From positions 8,081,519 to 8,145,518 of the forward strand of contig NZ_KB911581.1 of assembly GCF_000383595.1 (NCBI RefSeq): a stretch of DNA of 64,000 nucleotides, given 5' to 3'. Shown piece after piece: positions 44,809-55,592 of this stretch. The stretch is from Streptomyces bottropensis ATCC 25435. Its GTDB lineage: Bacteria > Actinomycetota > Actinomycetes > Streptomycetales > Streptomycetaceae. The position numbers and the translations under genes were made by a program. The notes under the pieces were generated by a model, which saw only the letters and a program-made list of their open reading frames with translations, searched no databases and was not told the origin of the DNA. The first letter of the stretch is position 1. The number at the start of each line of letters is the position of its first letter.

Positions 44809-45140
44809 CAGCGCTTTCCCCCTGTTCGCTGCTTTCGAGCCACCCGTGGTCACGCGTGGTGTCGCTTCTCAGACTGCCAAGACTCTTCTCAGACGGCTCT
44901 TTCTATCACTGCGACGCTCCCCCGTACGGGGCCGGTCGCTCCCCTGTTCCCAAGGGAGAACCGGCCCGTAATGCCTCCGTTACGCTCCTTCACGCCCCCT
45001 TCACCGGACGCACGCCCCCTACGCCGCAAGCCTTCCGCGCCCCCGAAGGGGCGCGGGGAACTGCGCGAGCAACCACGAACGACCCGCACCCGGCATCGAA
45101 CATCAGCCCAGCTCGCGCCACCCCGCACGAAGCGGAGCGC
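44809..45140. other. Intergenic region with one dispersed repeat copy
   Basis: 332 bp between the ABC-F gene and PQQ copy 2 (both minus). Next to the ABC-F stop is one reverse copy of the dispersed repeat core (45048-45068), likely a terminator. The rest should hold the promoter of the PQQ gene; none is obvious. Confidence 0.5.
45048..45068 (-). repeat. Copy of the dispersed GGGGCGCGGGGAACTGCGCGA repeat
   Basis: Single reverse copy of the family described at 17420-17884, 73 bp beyond the ABC-F stop codon. A partner arm CGCGCCCCC lies just upstream, so a short hairpin can form. Confidence 0.7.
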
Positions 45141-46952
<1,812 letters not shown>

Positions 46953-47034
46953 TACTCTCCTGCCACGGGGACGATCGACCCTCCAGGATAGTCGGCGGGG
47001 TGGAGGGGGCGTGACGGGCGCCCGGGCGGGGGCC

Positions 47035-47398
47035 TCAGCGGGAGACGACGACGCCTTCGCGGCGGGCGGTGGCGCGCAGGCGGCGGCCTCGCCCGGTGGG
47101 CCCCCAGGGCTTCGGGACCGAGATCACGGTCATGAAGACGTACGCGGTCAGCGAGACGGCCGGGCCGGAGCGGCCGTCCCCCGCGTCCGGCAGCGGCCCG
47201 CCCGCGGCGACGGCGGTGACCGCCGGGTTCACGCCGGGGCGCAGGGCGAGGACCGTGGTGGTGAGGGTGGCCGGGGTCAGCCAGAACTTCACCTGGGCCC
47301 GGTGGTGGCGGGCCAGTCCCCGGGCGTGAGCCCGAGCCAGGCGGCGGAGGCGGCCACGTGGACGACGAGGAGGGTGCGGCGGCGTGAGGAGGAGGCCG
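47035..47398 (-). pseudogene. Internally deleted membrane-protein gene
   Basis: Two frames look like the two ends of one small membrane protein. One frame near 47395-47312 reads RRTLLVVHVAASAAWLGL and then loses sense. The other, from about 47318 down to 47035, reads GLARHHRAQVKFWLTPATLT and ends AYVFMTVISVPKPWGPTGRG. They overlap at the sequence CGGGGACTGGCCCG, as if about 70-80 codons had been deleted. I recall intact Streptomyces homologues of about 160 aa with this start and end, but cannot check. No good start codon is left. Confidence 0.45.
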
Positions 47399-47566
47399 TG
47401 CGCCCCGGGGCGTCTCCACCCGGGGCGCACGGCGTTCGCGCGAGACCCGGGGCGGCGTCGACGTGCTCGGGCCGGGCGTCATGTCGTCGCGGGTCGAGGT
47501 CTCGGCGATGAAGACGGCCGGGACGGCGTCCGCGTTGGCCGGCCGGCGCGATTCTTCCGCGTCGGC

Positions 47567-48976
47567 TCACGCGTGCCGATCACTCCGCGCGGCCCCACGC
47601 CCCGCCCGCTCCACCAGGAGCCAGCCCACGAGGGTCATCGCCACCGCCGCCGGCGCACTCACCGGCACGGCGATCAGCAGGGCCGTACGCCCCTCGAACA
47701 GCCCGCCGAAGCCGACCATGGACAGCCCCAGCACCCCGAAGAGACAGAGCACGGCACCGAGGGTGGCGGCCGGTCCGGAGTACGCCGTCGGCCCGCTCGA
47801 ACTGCCGCGCGGGCGCGGGACGGTGGACCGGGCAGCGGGGCGCTCGAAGCTCCGGAAGGCCGCGACCAGCACCGCCGTCAGAACGGCGGCGGCGGCGATG
47901 CGCGGGGGCAGCTGGGCCCACCAGGCACCCGTCGCGGGCGCGGGCAGCGGCACATCCAGCGCGAGCAGCATGCCGTAGACCCCGAGCATGGCCGACAGGT
48001 GCCACAGGAACGCGGTCATCGACATGCCGTTGGCCGCCACGACCGCCCGCCACACCTTCGGCCGCTCCAGCCACCGTCCGGCCGGCCCGCGCAGCCACTC
48101 CACCGCGCCGACCAGCCACAGGCCGTGGCACAGCAGCGCGAAGGTCGGCGGCGCCATGTTGGACACCTTCTCGCCCGGCATCCCGACCATCGACAGCGGA
48201 TACGGCCCGTACGCCACCAGCAGCGCCGCCCCCGCGAGCCCGGCCCCGGCGAGCAGATACGGCCGGGTCAACCGCCCGTCGGCGCGCAGGAATCCGAGCT
48301 GGTGGATCGCGAGCCACACGAAGGCGAAGTTGAGGAACTCGACGAACGGCACGTCGAACGCGAAGCGCAGCACGTCGACGGTGCCCGCCGCCGCGACCAG
48401 CGCCCCGAACGCGCCCCACCCGAACCGCTCGTGCATCCTCAGCAGCGGCGGGGTGAAGGCGACCATCGCGAGGTAGATGCCGATGAACCACAGTGGCTGC
48501 GCGACCAGCCGCAGCGCCACGTCGAGCAGTCCGCCGCCCTGGCCCGCGAGTTGGAGCAGGACGGCGGCGGCGCCCCACACCCCGATGAACACCATGGTGG
48601 GCCGCAGGAGCCGCTGGAGCCGGGCGCGGAGGAAGGCGGGGTGGACGGAGTCGCCGTCCGGGTGCCGTCGGCTGAGCGAGCGGTAGGAGAGGGCGTGCGA
48701 GAAGCCGCCGACGAAGAAGAACACCGGCATGATCTGCAGGGCCCAGGTCAGGATCTGGAGCCCCGGCTCGACGGCGAGGAGGTTCCCCACCTCGACATCG
48801 CCGTCCGCCCCGCCGCCGGTGGTGACCGCCGCCATCAGCCAGTGGCCGAGGACGACCGTGCCAAGGGAGGCGACGCGGAGGAGATCGACGTACCGGTCAC
48901 GGGTGGAGGGGGTGGCGGCGGCGAGTTCGCTCGCACTCGTTCCGGCACGCACGCTTGCGCTCACGCTTGCACTCAT
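47567..48976 (-). CDS. Acyltransferase family 3 membrane protein
   Basis: A 469-aa integral membrane protein from the ATG at 48976-48974. The start of the first helix, RYVDLLRVASLGTVVLGHW, has the conserved Arg and His of the acyltransferase-3 (OafA-type) family. Also visible are the loop motif PVFFFVGGFSHALSYRS, then about ten hydrophobic segments. These enzymes O-acylate sugars of cell-surface polymers or antibiotics. The N-terminal SASVSASVRAGTSASE stretch is low complexity, so the real start may be a few codons downstream. It stands alone and precedes ispE on the same strand. Confidence 0.88.
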   Translation of the reverse strand: MSASVSASVRAGTSASELAAATPSTRDRYVDLLRVASLGTVVLGHWLMAAVTTGGGADGDVEVGNLLAVEPGLQILTWALQIMPVFFFVGGFSHALSYRSLSRRHPDGDSVHPAFLRARLQRLLRPTMVFIGVWGAAAVLLQLAGQGGGLLDVALRLVAQPLWFIGIYLAMVAFTPPLLRMHERFGWGAFGALVAAAGTVDVLRFAFDVPFVEFLNFAFVWLAIHQLGFLRADGRLTRPYLLAGAGLAGAALLVAYGPYPLSMVGMPGEKVSNMAPPTFALLCHGLWLVGAVEWLRGPAGRWLERPKVWRAVVAANGMSMTAFLWHLSAMLGVYGMLLALDVPLPAPATGAWWAQLPPRIAAAAVLTAVLVAAFRSFERPAARSTVPRPRGSSSGPTAYSGPAATLGAVLCLFGVLGLSMVGFGGLFEGRTALLIAVPVSAPAAVAMTLVGWLLVERAGRGAARSDRHA

Positions 48977-49043
48977 GGGAGTACGGTCGCGCCGGCGCCG
49001 GGTCGGGCGTCAGCGCTCCCGTACTCAACTCCCGTCTGAGTAC

Positions 49044-49958
49044 CTAGGCCTGGGCTCCCGGGACGACGGTCGCCCCCGGCGCGGGGGAGACGGCCGCCCT
49101 CGCCGCCCGGCACGTGCCGGACGCGAGCAGGCCCTCGGCGACGGTGCGGGCCGCGTCGGCGTCCCGGACGAGGAAGGCCGTGGTCGGGCCCGAGCCGGAG
49201 ACGAGCGCGGCGAGCGCGCCCGCGGTGCGGCCCTCGGTGAGGGTGTCGGCCAGCTTCGGGAAGAGCGAGAGTGCGGCGGGCTGGAGGCCGTTGGAGCCGG
49301 GCAGGAAGGCCGCGAGCGCGTCGGCGTCCCCCTTGGCGAGGGCGTCCAGCAGCACTTGGGAGGCGACGGGCTCGGGGACGACGTCGTGCGCGTGGAGCCG
49401 GTCGAACTCGCGGTAGACGGCGGGCGTGGAGAGCCCGCCGTCGGCGACGGCGAACACCCAGTGGAACGTACCGCCGACGTCGAGGGGCCGGAGCTGCTCG
49501 CCCCGCCCGGTGCCGAGTGCCGCCCCGCCCACCAGGCTGAACGGGACATCGCTGCCCAACTCCGCGCAGATGTCGAGGAGTTCCTCGCGCGAGGCGTCGG
49601 TCCCCCACAGCGTGTCGCAGGCGAGGAGCGCGCCGGCCGCGTCCGCGCTGCCGCCGGCCATACCGCCGGCGACCGGGATGTCCTTGGCGATGTGCAGATG
49701 GACGGCCGGCTCGACGCCGTGGCGTTCCGCCAGCGCGAGCGCGGCCCGTGCGGCGAGGTTCGTACGGTCCAGGGGGACCTGGTCGGCGCCGGGGCCCTCG
49801 CAGGTGACGGTCAGCTCGTCGGCGGGGGTCGCGGTGACCTCGTCGTAGAGCCCGACGGCGAGGAAGACGTTGGCCAGGTCGTGGAAGCCGTCGGGCCGGG
49901 GGCCGCCGACCGCGAGCTGCACGTTGACCTTGGCGGGGACGCGAACGGTGACGCTCAC
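49044..49958 (-). CDS. ispE: 4-diphosphocytidyl-2-C-methyl-D-erythritol kinase
   Basis: A 304-aa GHMP kinase. The GTG at 49958-49956 overlaps the ksgA stop. N-terminal RVPAKVNVQLAVGGPRPDGFHDL and the ATP loop PVAGGMAGGSADAAGALL are characteristic, as is the C-terminal VSGSGPTTAFLV. It phosphorylates CDP-ME in the non-mevalonate isoprenoid pathway. The coupling ksgA-ispE is conserved across Actinobacteria. Possible alternative start within the first codons. Confidence 0.95.
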   Translation of the reverse strand: MSVTVRVPAKVNVQLAVGGPRPDGFHDLANVFLAVGLYDEVTATPADELTVTCEGPGADQVPLDRTNLAARAALALAERHGVEPAVHLHIAKDIPVAGGMAGGSADAAGALLACDTLWGTDASREELLDICAELGSDVPFSLVGGAALGTGRGEQLRPLDVGGTFHWVFAVADGGLSTPAVYREFDRLHAHDVVPEPVASQVLLDALAKGDADALAAFLPGSNGLQPAALSLFPKLADTLTEGRTAGALAALVSGSGPTTAFLVRDADAARTVAEGLLASGTCRAARAAVSPAPGATVVPGAQA

Positions 49959-50884
49959 GACTGGCGGGGCTCCTCGGTGTGGTTCCGGTCGTAGGTCCTG
50001 GTGCCGGTGGCGGCATCGGTGACGCGGTGCTCGGCGATGGCGGCGAACTCCTCGACGGTCAGGGACTCGCCGCGGGCCTGCGGGGACACGCCGGCGGCGA
50101 CGAGGGCGGCCTCGGCGGCGGGCGCGCTGCCGGCCCACCCGGCGAGGGCGGCCCGCAGCGTCTTGCGCCGCTGGGCGAACGCCGCGTCGACGACCGCGAA
50201 CACCTCCCGCCTGGCGGCGGTGGTCTTGACCGGCTCGGTCCGGCGGACGAGCGAGACGAGTCCGCTGTCGACGTTCGGCGCCGGCCAGAAGACGTTCCGC
50301 CCGATCGACCCGGCGCGCTTGACCTCCGCGTACCAGTTCGCCTTCACCGACGGCACGCCGTACACCTTCGAGCCCGGTCCGGCGGCGAGGCGGTCGGCGA
50401 CCTCCGCCTGGACCATCACGAGGGTGCGTTCGATGGTGGGGAAGGTGTCCAGCATGTGCAGCAGCACGGGGACGGCGACGTTGTACGGGAGGTTCGCGAC
50501 GAGGGCGGTGGGCGGGGGGCCGGGCAGTTCGGTCACCTGCATCGCGTCCGAGTGCACGAGGGCGAAGCGGTCGGCGCGGGTGGGCATGCGGGCGGTGATG
50601 GTGGCGGGCAGCGCGGCGGCGAGGACGTCGTCGATCTCGACGGCCGTGACCCGGTCCGCCACCTCCAGCAGGGCGAGGGTGAGCGAGCCGAGACCCGGGC
50701 CCACCTCGACGACCGTGTCCTGCGGGCGGACGTCCGCGGTCCGCACGATCCGGCGGACCGTGTTGGCGTCGATCACGAAGTTCTGGCCGCGCTGTTTGGT
50801 GGGGCGCACGCCGAGCGCTGCCGCGAGCTCGCGGACGTCGGCGGGGCCCAGGAGGGCGTCGGGGAGGCTGGAGGGGCTGCTCAC
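49955..50884 (-). CDS. ksgA: 16S rRNA dimethyladenosine transferase
   Basis: A 309-aa methyltransferase from the ATG at 50884-50882. Motifs: RPTKQRGQNFVIDANTVRRI, SAM site VVEVGPGLGSLTLALL, catalytic VANLPYNVAVPVLLHML. It dimethylates two adjacent adenines near the 3' end of 16S rRNA during subunit maturation. It overlaps ispE downstream. Upstream a 355-bp repeat-rich gap separates it from rpfB. Confidence 0.96.
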   Translation of the reverse strand: MSSPSSLPDALLGPADVRELAAALGVRPTKQRGQNFVIDANTVRRIVRTADVRPQDTVVEVGPGLGSLTLALLEVADRVTAVEIDDVLAAALPATITARMPTRADRFALVHSDAMQVTELPGPPPTALVANLPYNVAVPVLLHMLDTFPTIERTLVMVQAEVADRLAAGPGSKVYGVPSVKANWYAEVKRAGSIGRNVFWPAPNVDSGLVSLVRRTEPVKTTAARREVFAVVDAAFAQRRKTLRAALAGWAGSAPAAEAALVAAGVSPQARGESLTVEEFAAIAEHRVTDAATGTRTYDRNHTEEPRQS

Positions 50885-51239
50885 GGCACCAGGGTACGGG
50901 GCGGGGGGTGGGGGGTTGTTCCTGGGCGCCTGGGGGGTGGAGGGTTCGGTGCGTCGGCGGGGGGGGGCCGGGGGGGGCTGATCGCGCAGTTCCCCGCGCC
51001 CCTGAAAGCCCAGGCCCCTGCGGGCTTGGAGCAGGACGGGGGCGCGGGGGTGGAAGGCGGCGGGCGAGCGGGGGTGGAAGGCGGCGGGCGAGCGGCTCTG
51101 GGAAGCGTGGGGCGTAGCGCCTGCTTTTCAGGGGCGCGGGGAACTGCGCGAGCGGCCACAACGCACCCGTACTCGCCGACGCACCGGGCCCACCCACCCC
51201 CTCACCCACCCACCCCCTGGGCGTCCAAGATCAGTCCCC
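50885..51239. repeat. Repeat-rich gap with inverted dispersed repeats
   Basis: Contains a forward copy (50982-51007, TCGCGCAGTTCCCCGCGCCC...) and a reverse copy (51125-51151) of the dispersed repeat, able to pair over about 25 bp around a 117-bp loop. It lies directly after the rpfB stop and should terminate rpfB transcription. Homopolymeric G runs occur at 50959-50977. Confidence 0.75.
51044..51091 (+). repeat. Two perfect 24-bp tandem repeats
   Basis: The unit GCGGGGGTGGAAGGCGGCGG(GCGA) is present twice head to tail, in the loop between the two inverted dispersed-repeat arms. Confidence 0.85.
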
Positions 51240-52679
51240 TCACCCCCGCAGCCGCGCCCCGCAGTGGGGCCAAGGGCTCGCCCCCCGCTGGACGTACAGC
51301 TTCTTCGCGCGGAGGGTCTGTTCGCCCGCGGGCGCGTCCTGGGGGCGGCCACTGCCCCCGAGGCTCTGCCAGGTCCGCGTGTCGAACTGGTACAGCCCCC
51401 CGTACGTCCCGGAAGGATCGACCGCGTTCGGCCGCCCCCCGGACTCACACGCCGCCAGCCCCGGCCAGTTCAACCCCTCCGCCCCCGCCACGGACGCCGG
51501 CACCGCCTTCGTCCCCACCTTCACGATCTGGTCCCCGGGCTCCCGCACCACCTCCGTACGGAGCAGCCGCGGCCGCTGCCGCACCCCGTTGACCGACCGG
51601 ACCGCGTACGTTTCCCGGCGGGTGCCCGGATACCCCGCCCGCTCGACGACCTCCGTGCCCCGGAACAGGGACGGGTCCTCGGCGCGGCGCACCCGGAACG
51701 GGATCGGCACCTCACGCACCTCCGTGGACGCCGTCACCCGCAGCACGGTCACCGTCTGCCCGTCCCGGGGAAAGCTCGCCCGGTCGACCGAGGTGGTGTC
51801 CTCCCCGCGCAGGGTGACCCCGGCCTGCTCCACGGCCTCCCTCACGGTCGCCGCGTTCGTGCGGATCGTCCGCGTCCGCCCGTCCGCCATGATCGTGACG
51901 GTGCGCTCGGTCCGGACGTCCAGCTCCAGCCCCTGCCGCCCGATGCGCTGGGAGCGCGAGGTCGAGACGTACGCCCCCTCCGCACGCACCCCGAGCTGCT
52001 GGAGCGCCCCGTCCACCGTGTGTGCGGTCGTCCAGACCTTGCGCCGATGGCCGTCCACGGTGAGGGCGACGGGCCGCCCGTAGTGCACGGCCACCTCGTC
52101 GCCGCTGCTCAGGGCGGTACCGGGAGCGGGCGCGATGACATCGTGGGGGCCGACGGGGACCCCCTCGTCGGCGAGCAGTTCGGAGACGTCGTCGGCGAAG
52201 GTGTGCAGCGTGCGCGGCCGCCCGTCGACGGTCAGCTCGATCGCCTTGTCCTTCGCCACGAACGCGGAGGTCCCGCCCGCCAGGAACGCCACCACCAGCG
52301 CCTGCGGGACCAGCCTGCGCAGCGAACCGGGCCGGTCGGCGGCCCGTCTGCGCCGGGGCGCCCGCCGGGAGGCGCCCCGGCCGCCCTCGCCGGAGGCCCC
52401 GGCCCCCAGAACCGGCCCGCCCGGCTCCCGGGGCTTGTCACGGCGGCTCCGGTCCGCGTAGGCGGGGCGATAGGTGTCCACGTAGACCCCGTACGGCAGC
52501 GTCTCGGCCTCGTACGGCGGCGTCCCGGCGGCGCCGTACGGCGGCGGGACCTCGGCCCCGTACGGCAGCGTCCCGGCCCCGTACGCCGGCATCGCGGCGT
52601 CACGCACCGTGGGCGGCCGGCTCGTACCGTCCGGGCCATGGCTCTCGTAGGTCTCGTACGACGACTGCACGTTGCTCAC
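51240..52679 (-). CDS. rpfB: Resuscitation-promoting factor (RpfB-like, DUF348-G5-RPF)
   Basis: A 479-aa protein from the GTG at 52679-52677 (GGAG 9 bp upstream). Residues 1-~118 are a Tyr/Pro/Arg-rich cytoplasmic part, then a membrane anchor (LVPQALVVAFLAGGTSAFVA). Three DUF348 domains follow (IELTVDGRPRTLHTFADDV, VALTVDGHRRKVWTTAHTV, VTIMADGRTRTIRTNAATV), then a G5 domain (~310-395). The lysozyme-like Rpf domain ends the protein (LAACESGGRPNAVDPSGTYG, catalytic Glu). Such proteins cleave peptidoglycan and wake dormant cells or spores. It follows tatD on the same strand, 155 bp away. Confidence 0.93.
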   Translation of the reverse strand: MSNVQSSYETYESHGPDGTSRPPTVRDAAMPAYGAGTLPYGAEVPPPYGAAGTPPYEAETLPYGVYVDTYRPAYADRSRRDKPREPGGPVLGAGASGEGGRGASRRAPRRRRAADRPGSLRRLVPQALVVAFLAGGTSAFVAKDKAIELTVDGRPRTLHTFADDVSELLADEGVPVGPHDVIAPAPGTALSSGDEVAVHYGRPVALTVDGHRRKVWTTAHTVDGALQQLGVRAEGAYVSTSRSQRIGRQGLELDVRTERTVTIMADGRTRTIRTNAATVREAVEQAGVTLRGEDTTSVDRASFPRDGQTVTVLRVTASTEVREVPIPFRVRRAEDPSLFRGTEVVERAGYPGTRRETYAVRSVNGVRQRPRLLRTEVVREPGDQIVKVGTKAVPASVAGAEGLNWPGLAACESGGRPNAVDPSGTYGGLYQFDTRTWQSLGGSGRPQDAPAGEQTLRAKKLYVQRGASPWPHCGARLRG

Positions 52680-52834
52680 GACGACACGCTCCAGAGGGGA
52701 TCCGGGTCCGGGTCGGGCGACGTGAACCTAGCGGACTTCGGTCACCCTCCAAAGCAACGTGGTCACGCAGTGTCGCGACACGGGCCACTGATCATCTTTT
52801 CGGGCCCCCCGGACGGCCTAGTCGGCGTGATCCG

Positions 52835-53737
52835 TCAGTAATCGAACGCCCTCGCCGTGTTCGCCGCGATCGCCGTCGCCAGCGCGTCCTCGCCGATACC
52901 CCGCACCGCGGCCATCGCCCGGACCGTGACCGGAACGAGATACGGCGCGTTGGGCCGTCCGCGGTACGGGGCCGGCGTCAGGAAGGGCGCGTCGGTCTCG
53001 ACGAGGACGAGTTCGAGGGGGGCGACGGCGAGCGCGTCGCGCAACGGCTGGGCGTTCTTGAAGGTCATGTTCCCGGCGAAGGACATGAAGTAGCCGTGCT
53101 CCGCGCACTCGGCGGCCATGGCGGCGTCGCCGGAGTAGCAGTGGAAGACGGTCCGCTCGGGCGCGCTCTCCTCCTTCAGGACCCGCAACACGTCCTCGTG
53201 GGCGTCGCGGTCGTGGATGACCAGCGCCTTGCCGTGCCGCTTGGCGATCTCGATGTGCGCGCGGAAGGACCGTTCCTGGGCGGCCTTGCCCTCCGGCCCG
53301 GTCCGGAAGTAGTCGAGCCCGGTCTCCCCGACCCCCTTGACCTGCGGCAGAGCCGCGAGCCGGTCGATCTCGGCGAGCGCGTCGTCGAGTGCCGTGTCGC
53401 CGCCGGGGGTCCGCGCGCCCTGCCGGGACCAGCCGTCGGGGTCGCCGTGCACGATCCGCGGCGCCTCGTTCGGGTGCAGGGCGACCGTGGCGTGCACGGC
53501 CTCGTACCGCGCGGCCGTCTCGGCGGCCCAGCGGGAGCCCTTGAGGTCGCAGCCGACCTGGACGACCGTGGTCACCCCGACGGAGGCGGCCTTCGCGAGG
53601 CCCTCCTCGACCGTGCCGGACTGCATGTCCAGATGCGTGTGCGAATCCGCGACCGGCACCCGGAGGGGTGCGGGGAGCGGGGGCGCGGCGTTCCTGTCGT
53701 TCTTGCCGGACGCGTTGCCGGAGTCGTTCGAAGGCAT
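52835..53737 (-). CDS. tatD: TatD-family metal-dependent DNase
   Basis: A 300-aa protein from the ATG at 53737-53735. The metal ligands are in DSHTHLDM, GETGLDYF, HDRDAHED and ETDAPFLTP, the TatD amidohydrolase pattern. It is a 3'-5' deoxyribonuclease acting in DNA repair and turnover. The first ~25 residues (NDSGNASGKNDRN) are extra compared with E. coli TatD, so the real start may be later. The start codon lies within an inverted repeat (53732-53774). Gene order tatD-rpfB-ksgA-ispE is conserved in Actinobacteria. Confidence 0.93.
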   Translation of the reverse strand: MPSNDSGNASGKNDRNAAPPLPAPLRVPVADSHTHLDMQSGTVEEGLAKAASVGVTTVVQVGCDLKGSRWAAETAARYEAVHATVALHPNEAPRIVHGDPDGWSRQGARTPGGDTALDDALAEIDRLAALPQVKGVGETGLDYFRTGPEGKAAQERSFRAHIEIAKRHGKALVIHDRDAHEDVLRVLKEESAPERTVFHCYSGDAAMAAECAEHGYFMSFAGNMTFKNAQPLRDALAVAPLELVLVETDAPFLTPAPYRGRPNAPYLVPVTVRAMAAVRGIGEDALATAIAANTARAFDY

Positions 53738-53774
53738 GCCCCGATCCTACGAATCGCGGAATCGGGGCATGCCT
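53732..53774. promoter_or_regulatory. Inverted repeat spanning the tatD start codon
   Basis: AGGCATGCCCCGAT (53732-53745) and ATCGGGGCATGCCT (53761-53774) are perfect 14-bp complements separated by 15 bp. The tatD ATG is inside the left arm. In mRNA it would bury the start codon in a hairpin; in DNA it could be an operator. It also lies 24 bp beyond the stop of the upstream gene (53798), so it may be that gene's terminator. Confidence 0.6.
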
Positions 53775-53797
53775 CACAGGCTCACTGATGGGGAGGA

Positions 53798-54214
53798 TCA
53801 GCTCGCCTTGCGGTGGAACGGGTGCAGCAGGTCGGAGAAGTGCCAGTGGTGGTGCTCCCCCGGCTCCGCCGCGTCGCTCGCCGCCGCCTCCGCCGCGTCG
53901 ACCGCCGCCGGGCGCGGCTTCGGCACGTGGCGCCGGTGCTCGGCGTCCCGGACCGACGACACCTGGCCCGCCCGCATGATCCGTACGACATGACCGTCGC
54001 AGTTCTGGCACGCCGGCCGGGAGAGCGGGGACGGCACGACCTTGCCGTCGGCCACGTACATCACGAAGTCGCGCCCCTGGGCGTCGTTGTGGTGCTCGAT
54101 CTCGTACGACTGCTCCCAGCCGTGCCCGCAGCGCATGCAGGCGAACGAATACGACTCGTGAACGACGGCGGTGGCGGTGTCCCGCAGGACGGCCCGCTCT
54201 GCGATCTCGGTCAT
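53798..54214 (-). CDS. Zinc-ribbon protein of unknown function
   Basis: A 138-aa protein from the ATG at 54214-54212, with GAGGAG 6 bp upstream. Two cysteine pairs, CMRCGHGW (~residues 26-29) and CQNCDGHV (~68-71), make a zinc ribbon. The part between (HHNDAQGRDFVMYVADGKVV) is conserved-looking, and the C-terminal half is an Ala/Glu-rich linker ending in HHHWHFSDLLHPFHRK. I do not recognise a named family; it resembles proteins annotated as hypothetical in Streptomyces. Possible nucleic-acid-associated or scaffold role. Directly upstream of tatD. Confidence 0.8.
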   Translation of the reverse strand: MTEIAERAVLRDTATAVVHESYSFACMRCGHGWEQSYEIEHHNDAQGRDFVMYVADGKVVPSPLSRPACQNCDGHVVRIMRAGQVSSVRDAEHRRHVPKPRPAAVDAAEAAASDAAEPGEHHHWHFSDLLHPFHRKAS

Positions 54215-54630
54215 TGCCAGCTCCTCTGGTCCGCTGGACGCTGAGGACGGGTAAGTCCTCACCACCCATAGGACTCCTCCGCGGACCCGAAGTGCACCCC
54301 ACCTGCCGACTGTTGAAGCCGTTTTGGCCCGTCCTTGTGGGAAGCCCCTCCCCGCGAGGGCATTGCTTTGCTCGGCTTTGCCGGGGCATGGGGCGCGAGG
54401 GCTCGTTCGGGGGGCGCGGGGGCTTATTTCGCGGAGCGCGGGGGCTCGTAAGTTGCGGGCGCCTCGGGGGGTGGGGAGTGCGGTGCGTCGGCGGGTGCGG
54501 GTCCGGTGGGGCTTCTCGCGGCAGTTCCCCGCGCCCCTGAAAGCCCAGCCCCTGCTTTTCAGGGGCGCGGGGAACTGCGCGACCAGCCCTCACTCACCCG
54601 CACCCGAAAGCGCACCGAACCCCCATCCCC
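54215..54630. other. Gap upstream of the zinc-ribbon gene, downstream of rsmI
   Basis: 416 bp. The rsmI-proximal part is the dispersed-repeat hairpin (54521-54578). 54340-54480 is G-rich with no coding frame I trust. The promoter of the zinc-ribbon gene must be near 54220-54290; not identified. Confidence 0.5.
54521..54578 (-). terminator. Dispersed-repeat hairpin after rsmI
   Basis: GCAGTTCCCCGCGCCCCTGA(AA) pairs perfectly over 22 bp with the reverse copy at 54557-54578 around a 14-nt loop. It is the most compact version of the repeat family in the window and sits 53 bp after the rsmI stop, strong support for a terminator role of the family. Confidence 0.85.
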
Positions 54631-55479
54631 CTACGGCGCAGCCCTCTTCGCCGCGACCACCGCGTCGAAGACCTCCCGCTTGGGCAGCCCCGCCTCCACC
54701 GCCACCGCGGCGATCGCCTCCTTGCGGCTCTCCCCCGCCTCCTCACGCACCCGGACCCGCCGCACCAGCTCCGCCGCGTCCAGCTCCTCCGGCCCCTTCT
54801 CCGGCGCCCCCTCGACGACGACGGTGATCTCGCCGCGCACCCCGGCCGCCGCCCACTCGGCCAGCTCCCCGAGAGGGCCCCGCTTGACCTCCTCGTACGT
54901 CTTGGTCAGCTCGCGGCACACGGCGGCCCGCCGCTGCGCGCCGAAGGCCTCGGCCATCGCCGCGAGCGTCGCGTCCAGGCGGTGGGGGGCCTCGAAGTAC
55001 ACGAGCGTGCGGCGCTCCTCGGCGACCTCGCGCAGCCGCCCCAGCCGCTCCCCGGCCTTGCGCGGCAGGAACCCCTCGAAGCAGAACCGGTCGACGGGCA
55101 GCCCCGACAGCGCGAGCGCGGTGAGCACGGCGGACGGCCCCGGTACGGCGGTGACCCGGATGTCCTTCTCCACGGCCGCGGCGACGAGCCGGTACCCGGG
55201 GTCGGAGACCGACGGCATCCCCGCGTCGGTGACCAGCAGCACCCGCGCCCCGCCCACCAGCGCCTCGACGAGTTCCGGCGTACGCGCGGCCTCGTTGCCC
55301 TCGAAGTACGAGACGATCCGCCCGCCCGGCTGCACGCCGAGCGCCTGGGTGAGCCGCCGCAGCCGCCGGGTGTCCTCGGCGGCGACCACGTCCGCACCGG
55401 CCAGCTCCTGGGCGAGCCGGGGCGGCGCGTCCGCGACATCACCGATGGGGGTACCTGCCAACACAAGGATTCCTGTCAC
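54631..55479 (-). CDS. rsmI: 16S rRNA 2'-O-ribose C1402 methyltransferase
   Basis: A 282-aa protein. I use the GTG at 55479-55477 (VTGILVLAGTPIGDVAD) with GGGAGGA upstream. Conserved: AEDTRRLRRL, SYFEGNEAART, LVTDAGMPSVSDPGYRLV, VPGPSAVLTALALSGLP, CFEGFLPRK. These belong to the tetrapyrrole-methylase-fold family of RsmI. It modifies C1402 in the ribosomal decoding centre. Divergent from pmt, with 113 bp between the starts. Confidence 0.95.
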   Translation of the reverse strand: MTGILVLAGTPIGDVADAPPRLAQELAGADVVAAEDTRRLRRLTQALGVQPGGRIVSYFEGNEAARTPELVEALVGGARVLLVTDAGMPSVSDPGYRLVAAAVEKDIRVTAVPGPSAVLTALALSGLPVDRFCFEGFLPRKAGERLGRLREVAEERRTLVYFEAPHRLDATLAAMAEAFGAQRRAAVCRELTKTYEEVKRGPLGELAEWAAAGVRGEITVVVEGAPEKGPEELDAAELVRRVRVREEAGESRKEAIAAVAVEAGLPKREVFDAVVAAKRAAP

Positions 55480-55592
55480 ACCCCCATCCTCCCAGGGGGA
55501 ACGCCGTCGGCAGGGCGCGGGACCGCCTCGGACACCCCGGCCACATTCCCGTCCCACGGGACTCCCACAGCCGTGTTCCCTACGATGGCGCG

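Noticed and set aside
45000..45140. Possible small gene after the ABC-F stop
   Set aside because: The open frames here are made of the dispersed repeat and have no ribosome site.
54340..54600. Gly/Arg-rich open frames near 54400
   Set aside because: G-rich simple sequence and the rsmI terminator repeat; no coding bias.
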